A DNA stretch of 64,000 nucleotides from Hemicordylus capensis. Its lineage: Eukaryota; Chordata; Lepidosauria; Squamata; Cordylidae. Of this stretch, positions 58,986-64,000 are shown piece by piece; position 1 is the stretch's first letter, and each line of letters begins with the position of its first letter. The notes under the pieces were generated by a model. The model made no database searches, had not been told where the DNA came from, and worked only from the letters and a program-made list of their open reading frames with translations. Location of the stretch: NCBI RefSeq assembly GCF_027244095.1, contig NC_069662.1:18564501-18628500 (forward strand), read 5' to 3'. The position numbers were made by a program, and so were the translations under genes.

Positions 58986-59537
58986 CAGAGGCGTATCTAG
59001 GGAAAATAGCGCCTAGGGCAAGCACTGAAATTGCGCCCCCTGTCCAAACATCTGACACCCATCTTTCAGATAACTTTACCATTATATCAGCTGAAAAATA
59101 CAAGTCTGAAGGTCACATACAAGTCACATATCTGAATATGTGTATAGTGACTTAGATTATATTACTTTAAAAAAAAAAATTATCTGTAGTCCCTTCGGGT
59201 GGGGGCCTTCCTAAAGGCCGTTGGGCGGGGGGTCTGCAAAGGTTCCCCCTCCCCCACTGGCCTCTAGGGCCTCACACATGGACCATTTGTGCATGTGTGG
59301 TGGCCATTTTTAAAAATATTTTTAAGAGAAAAATGGCTGCTGAAAACAAAATGGCCACCGCTCATGCTCAAATGGCCTCTGTGAGGCCTGGCATGGCCTA
59401 GAGCCTCACAGAGGCCACTTGAGCATGCGTGGTGGCCATTTTGTTTTTGGCAGCCTTTTTTAAAAAATTTTAAAAATGGCGCCCCCTTCAAGTGGCACCC
59501 GGGTCACATGCCCTGCCTGCCCCACCCTAGATATCCC
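58986..59537. mobile_element. hAT-like non-autonomous transposon inside the L2
   Basis: Flanked by an exact 8-bp duplication CATATCAC (58978-58985, 59538-59545). The left end CAGAGGCGTATCTAGGG is echoed by CCCTAGATATCCC at the right. The interior is partly palindromic (GTGGTGGCCATTTTTAAAAA and its complement). Host L2 is collinear when it is removed. Confidence 0.82.
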
Positions 59538-60159
59538 CATATCACTTCCATCTTAAAAGATCTACACTGGTTACCAATAGGTTTCTGGGCAAAATACAAG
59601 GTCTTAGTTAAAACCTATAAAGCCCTAAACAGCTTGGGCCCTGGGTATTTAAGAGAATATCTTCTTCGCTATGAACCACACCACCCACTGAGATCATCAG
59701 GAGAGGTTCGTCTGCAGTTGCCACCGGCTTGTCTGGTGGCTACTCAGGGACGGGCCTTCTTCATGGCTGCCCCGAGGCTTTGGAATGCATTCCCTGCTGA
59801 TATAAGAGCCTCCCCATCTCGTACAACTTTTACAAAGGCAGTCAAGACACATTTGTTCACCCAGGCTTTTAATTAGGTACTGTTTTAATAGTTTTATGAT
59901 TTTTAATAGTTTTAACATTGTTTTAAGTTTAAAATTGTTGTAATGTTTTAACCTTTTTATTTGTTTTTATTGTTTTGTTGTAAACTGCCCAGAGACTTGT
60001 GTTTTGGGCAGTATACAATAAATAAATAAATCCCAGTCTCAACCCCAACCCCAATATTTGCAGCACCCCCTAGAGGGAGGGAGGCATGAATCCCATCAAC
60101 TATACCCTCACCTTCCAAACTTCCTGGTCTCTGGAGTTTAAAGATGTTGTCCATTTACT

Positions 60160-60699
60160 AGGGATGTGCACAGAACCGCGATCCGGCGGTCCGGCACTGG
60201 GGGGGGGGGCTCTTTAAGGGCAAGGGAGGGTATACTTACCCCCCCGCCACGTTTCCCCCACTGGCGCGTTCATTTAGTAAAGCTTTTGGGGCGGCAGGAT
60301 ACCTCCCTGCCGCCCCTTCCCCCAGTCTTCGGCAAAAGGCTTCAAAAAGCCTTTTGCATGTGCGCACGTCGCGCGCGCATGTCACGTCTCTGCGGCGCGC
60401 ACACGCGCATGTGACACAGAGATGTGATGTGCACATGCGACATGTGCACACACAAAAGGCTTTTTGAAGCCTTTTGCCGACGACTGGGGGAAGGGGCGGC
60501 AGGAAGGTATCCTGCCACCCCAAAGCTTTACTAAACGAACGCGCCGGCGGGGGAAACGTAGCGGGGGGGGGTAAGTACACCCTCCCCCGCCCTTAAAGAG
60601 CCCCCCCACCACCAGTGCCGGACCGCCGGACTGCCCTCATGTCCAGACCGGTTCAGAGGCCTTCAGAATGGCCTCCGGACCGGTCCGGGCTCATCCCTA
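60160..60699. mobile_element. 540-bp fold-back transposon with 8-bp target duplication
   Basis: The halves are reverse complements of each other over nearly the whole length: AGGGATGTGCACAG / CATCCCTA ends, GGGCTCTTTAAGGGC / GCCCTTAAAGAGCCC, CAAAAGGCTTCAAAAAGCCT / AAAGGCTTTTTGAAGCCTTT. CATTTACT flanks both sides (60152-60159, 60700-60707). The centre is rich in alternating CG/CA. Confidence 0.88.
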
Positions 60700-60796
60700 C
60701 ATTTACTCTTGGTAACCAGTAGGGAGATGAATGCACATGCCCACTCCAAGTTCCTATTCCACCTGTTCTTTGCTCTGTGAACATTCATGGAATAAT

Positions 60797-60800
<4 letters not shown>

Positions 60801-60885
<85 letters not shown>

Positions 60886-60886
60886 C
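60801..60886 (+). repeat. (CT)n-(CA)n compound microsatellite
   Basis: About thirty CT units change directly to about thirteen CA units. Confidence 0.95.
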
Positions 60887-61809
60887 CCTACCTCTCAACA
60901 ACTTGCTGCCATCTAGAAACCAAGCCAAAGGAACCCAATAGATGAGAATTTAATGAGCGTGAGAAACTTGCTTTAAACTCTCTTTTCACAGTAGAGGCAC
61001 GAATGAGAATTAACCCAATCCCAAGGGCGTGGAGTGGGGAAAGAAAGAGGCAAAAGGGTAATAAGCAATGAGGAGTTGCATCTGGTCAACAGGGAGGGTG
61101 TGTGTGTGTGTGTGAAGGGGAAGGGGAAGGGGAAGGAGGTGCTTTGGGAGTGGTGCATATTTGACAATGAATGATGGGTCAGAAAGTGCTAATTTGTAGA
61201 TCATGATCAACCAAATTCTCAATTTCCCCTGCATTCCAGCAAAGCAGGGGTTGGGTAAACACATTGGTCCCCCAAGGGACCCACAATAATCACACTTCTG
61301 GGCAGAAAAATATGGAGGGCAAGAGGAAGGAGGAGGAAGAAGAAGGACTCTTCCCACTTTGGCAATGACAGTCTTCAGAGCCCTGTATTTCCCTGGCAAT
61401 GGTGAGGCGGTCTCAGGCAGAGGGGGAAGAGAAATAATTGCAGAACAGCCAGAATATAAAATACAGGTAGTGTAATATGTTTAAACTAATGTACTTGTGT
61501 TGTTTCTTACTGAACAAGTGACTAAAAATATGGTCTGCACACCTTACCTTGTATCTCCACATAAGTGAAAGGACTAGAAACTTATTTTTTCAGTTAAAAC
61601 TGAATGTTCAGAGAGTGGGTCTGGAATATCATTGAGGGAACCAAGCCATTCTGTGGCTAACAGCCCTGATGCCCAAGTCTAGGAAAAAAGTCTCCAAACT
61701 GTAAGCTTCCTAGCAGGAGTGCCAAGAATAGTTTACTATCCCTAGTATACTAACAGAATAGTTGCTACCTTTTGAAGCAAGCAGACTTGACATGACACAT
61801 TGGGTAGAG

Positions 61810-61938
61810 CAGGAGTGGGGAACCTTGGCCCTCCAGCTGTTTTTGAACTACAACTCCCACCATCCCCAGCAATTGTGGCTGGGGATGATGGGAGTTGTAG
61901 TTCAGCAACAGCTGGAGGGCCAAGGTTCCCCACCCCTG
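61810..61938. mobile_element. Small palindromic hAT-type MITE, exact 8-bp target duplication
   Basis: Best preserved copy: CAGGAGTGGGGAACCTTGGC to GCCAAGGTTCCCCACCCCTG, flanked by GGGTAGAG on both sides (61802-61809 and 61939-61946). Confidence 0.92.
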
Positions 61939-61979
61939 GGGTAGAGTGTCCAGATGCAGGATGGACAAGACTCCTGTAC

Positions 61980-62000
61980 TGGTGGTGGTGGTGGTGGTGA
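61980..62000 (+). repeat. (GGT)n microsatellite
   Basis: Seven GGT triplets next to the MITE at 61810-61938. Confidence 0.85.
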
Positions 62001-62192
62001 AATCCGGGTGGGTGAAAATTTTCTAACCTCTGTGTTGCTGAGACATGACAAGTCATGCCTTCTTAAATTATTAAATTATCAATTGGTATTATTTGTTCAA
62101 ACACCTTCTGTCCTGTCTTACTTCCACTAGAGAACACAGCACAGAGATGTAAATAATAAAGATGATATCAAGCAACACAATAACATACAATG

Positions 62193-62267
62193 CCACGGTT
62201 CCCAGCCTTGGGTTCCTAGATGTTGTTGGACTACAGCTCCCATCATCCCCAGCCACAACAGCTGGAA
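62193..62267. mobile_element. Half copy of the palindromic hAT-type MITE
   Basis: CGGTTCCCAGCCTTGGGTTC then GTTGTTGGACTACAGCTCCC and ATCATCCCCAGCCACAACA. Only one arm remains. Confidence 0.7.
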
Positions 62268-62334
62268 GTAAAACTTGACAAATCAGCCGTGTTGCCTGGA
62301 GCGCCAGGGCAGAATCTCGAGACTTAGGAGATGG

Positions 62335-62510
62335 ACTGCAGGTCAGGGTCAGAGCACACGCTTGGTATGCAGAAGGTCCCAGGTTCAATGTCCAGATAAG
62401 AGGATCTCAGGTAGCCGGTGATGGGAGTAATAATTCCCCTGCCTGAAACCCTGGATTTATGCTGCCAGTCAGAGTAGACGATCCTGAACGTAGAACTGCC
62501 ACATTAATGG
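62335..62510 (+). repeat. 5S SINE family, tail-half copy
   Basis: Begins with the tRNA-like module (GGTATGCAGAAGGTCCCAGG) and runs to GCTGCCAGTCAGAGTAGACG. The 5S head is absent. Confidence 0.7.
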
Positions 62511-62912
62511 GAGAGACTTTCAGGCCACAAGGGGGCCAGCAGCGCAAATCTTAAAACCCTACTTTCCTTTTTGACGGGGATTGGAACTATAATGAAACAG
62601 TGCTCACCAATGAACTTGCAGCATTGTTTCGTGCATTTCCCCCTGCAGCGTTCTTTGCAGAGGTGGGGTTAGGAGCATTTCACGTCAATAAACACAATTC
62701 AATGCAATGTCACTAAAGAATGTTGGAGATGCAGCTCCTGATGGCTCCTCTTAGCACCAGCAGCAACCCTACTGGCCACTCGGGATGGAGATAGTGAGCC
62801 AGAGAATCCCCTCTCTGACTAAGCTTTCTCTACTCTGCTTCCCCTTTGTTAGACTGATAGTCTCAGGCTTCATTCTCTCATGTGGAGAGACAGAGTTCCT
62901 TCTCCCTTCCCC

Positions 62913-63290
62913 TCTGGTCTTGTGGTAGTCAGCACGACCCCTTAGCCAAGCAGGGTCTGCCCTGGTTGCATATGAATGGGAGACTAGAAGTGTGAGCACT
63001 GCAAGATATTCCCCTTAGGGGATGGAGCTGCTTTGGGAAGAGCATCTAGGTTCCAAGTTCCCTCCCTGGCAGTATCTCCAAGATAGGACAAGATATTTTT
63101 TTTTAAATAGGACAAGATTTTTTTATTGAACCAACAAACTACCAAAGCATACAGTATGCTGCCAAGATAGGGCTCAGAGAGATTCCTGCCTGTGAAGACA
63201 ATACTGAGCTAGATAGACTAATGGTCCAACTAGACTAATGGTCCAACTCGATATAAGGCAGCTCGCTGTGTTCCTATATTCCTATGCAAT
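62913..63290 (+). repeat. 5S rRNA-derived SINE (sense), with small internal insertion
   Basis: The head GGTCTTGTGGTAGTCAGC...TTAGCCAAGCAGGGTCTGCC, with GAATGGGAGACTAG, clearly mirrors 5S rRNA. About 70 bp of T-rich unrelated sequence (near 63090-63165) interrupts the tail, and TAATGGTCCAACT is duplicated near its end. Confidence 0.82.
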
Positions 63291-64000
63291 GTAGCTAGCA
63301 GCAAGGCACGTAGGCCTAAATCTATCTCCTGGATGCATTTCCGAAATAAACTGCTTTATTTAGAACTTTAACTCCATGTCTCTGGACAATATTAATTGGC
63401 AGTGCTGTCCTTACCTGTGTGTGCACTTCCTCTGCAGCTGAGGTAGATCAAGAAATCTCCTCTCCTAGTGCTCTAACAAAGTATTGGGGGCTCTTTCTGC
63501 CCAAATGCTTCACAGCTCTGCCTAGAGGCCCACTGCCACCCCTCCTAACTCTAGCAATGGCCCAGAAATGAAAGGAAGGGGTTGACTGAGCCATAGGTAT
63601 ACAGAGAGCCAGCTCGTCAGTCAGCAGCACTGACTGGGGCCAGAGAAAGGATAAGAATATGGGAACTTTAAACATCGACACCATTTCGTTATAATGCCTG
63701 GACAGAAGCACCAGAAAAATGGGTAAGCTTCATTCAAGCAGTCTTCCTGCTCAAATGCCTGGACATTTCATATCCAGGACGACACTTTCCCAAAATCCTG
63801 GACAGGACATCTGATTTCTGGACTGTCCAGGCTAATCGAAGACCTGTGGCAACCCTATCCAGGCTGGATGGGCCAATGGTCTGAGTCCATATAAAGCGGT
63901 TATTCAATCTGCAGGGTTCCGGCAACATCATTTGGGTCCCAGCAGGCAAGCCTAACAGGGCTTGGCTGGATCTGGAGTTATTCTGACAATCTAGTAGATT
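63291..64000. other. Unassigned right end of window
   Basis: ATGTCCTGTCCAGGATTTTG-like text occurs in both orientations around 63750-63830, hinting at a short fold-back repeat. GGCCAATGGTCTGAGTCCAT near 63870 resembles the 5S-SINE tail. No gene; a fucosyltransferase, expected beyond NTN5 in mammals, was not seen. Confidence 0.4.

Larger units (their letters stand above)
57605..60032 (+). repeat. Large L2 LINE copy with two nested insertions
   Basis: Longest LINE remnant here. YRPVSNLPW-like start, VVASQLQAVLDGTDYIGPFQ, TGFWVGYGVETALVGLMDD, LLVLLDLSAAFDTINHGILL, GVPQGSELS and YADDTQ-like RT motifs lie before 58120. SRLDYCNVLYVRLPL and HWLPIGFWAKYKVLVKTYKA follow, and the tail is GCAGTATACAATAAATAAAT. 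It is interrupted by a solo LTR (58334-58723) and a hAT-like element (58986-59537). Confidence 0.9.

Noticed and set aside
60663-60916. Arg-Glu or Ser-Leu repeat proteins
   Set aside because: Translation of the CT/CA microsatellite.
61762-62056. Overlapping short frames rich in NYNSHHPQ / VAGDDGSC
   Set aside because: These peptide strings recur wherever the palindromic MITE occurs (also near 535-931) and are its translation.
55700-64000. FUT1/FUT2-like gene beyond NTN5
   Set aside because: No glycosyltransferase motifs; the open frames are LINE, SINE or MITE derived.

Overview
This window is vertebrate genomic DNA, most likely from a squamate reptile (lizard or snake). I base that on intron-split genes, abundant L2 and CR1 LINEs, a Sauria-type SINE, a 5S-rRNA-derived SINE family and many short fold-back DNA transposons. 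There are no operons, CRISPR arrays or prokaryotic signals. The species cannot be fixed from the sequence alone.

Three host genes can be assembled exon by exon, each with consistent GT/AG boundaries and an unbroken frame. (1) CA11, a carbonic anhydrase-related protein: minus strand, 8 coding exons between 20930 and 5719, 348 residues with a signal peptide. (2) A cytosolic sulfotransferase of the SULT2 type: plus strand, 6 coding exons between 37422 and 40753, 298 residues, with the classical 209/127/95/181-nt internal exon sizes. (3) NTN5 (netrin-5): minus strand, 5 coding exons between 55685 and 44366, 559 residues, with signal peptide, laminin N-terminal domain, three laminin EGF repeats and a C-terminal NTR domain. 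CA11 next to NTN5 matches the mammalian neighbourhood (human 19q13.33). There SULT2B1 also lies nearby, but outside the CA11-NTN5 interval. Here the sulfotransferase sits between the two, divergent from CA11 and convergent with NTN5.

Layout: 1-5700, repeats downstream of CA11; 5719-20930, CA11 with transposon-filled introns; 20860-22030, CA11 promoter side with a long polypyrimidine tract; 22000-37400, intergenic, dominated by 5S-SINE, CR1, MIR-like and Sauria SINEs and fold-back elements; 37400-40753, sulfotransferase; 40754-44365, short intergenic; 44366-55685, NTN5; 55700-64000, intergenic, with a large L2 carrying two nested insertions and a 540-bp fold-back element.

The three genes do not form a pathway. 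CA11 is a secreted, probably non-catalytic CA-fold protein, the SULT is a PAPS-dependent cytosolic enzyme, and NTN5 is a secreted netrin. The most informative observations are the transposon insertions whose empty sites can be read directly. Two Helitron-type elements lie inside L2 copies at A|T sites. hAT-like elements carry 8-bp target duplications, and a solo LTR carries a 5-bp duplication. There is also a set of fold-back families sharing a terminal TTCACAC-like signature. I saw no convincing undescribed multi-gene system.
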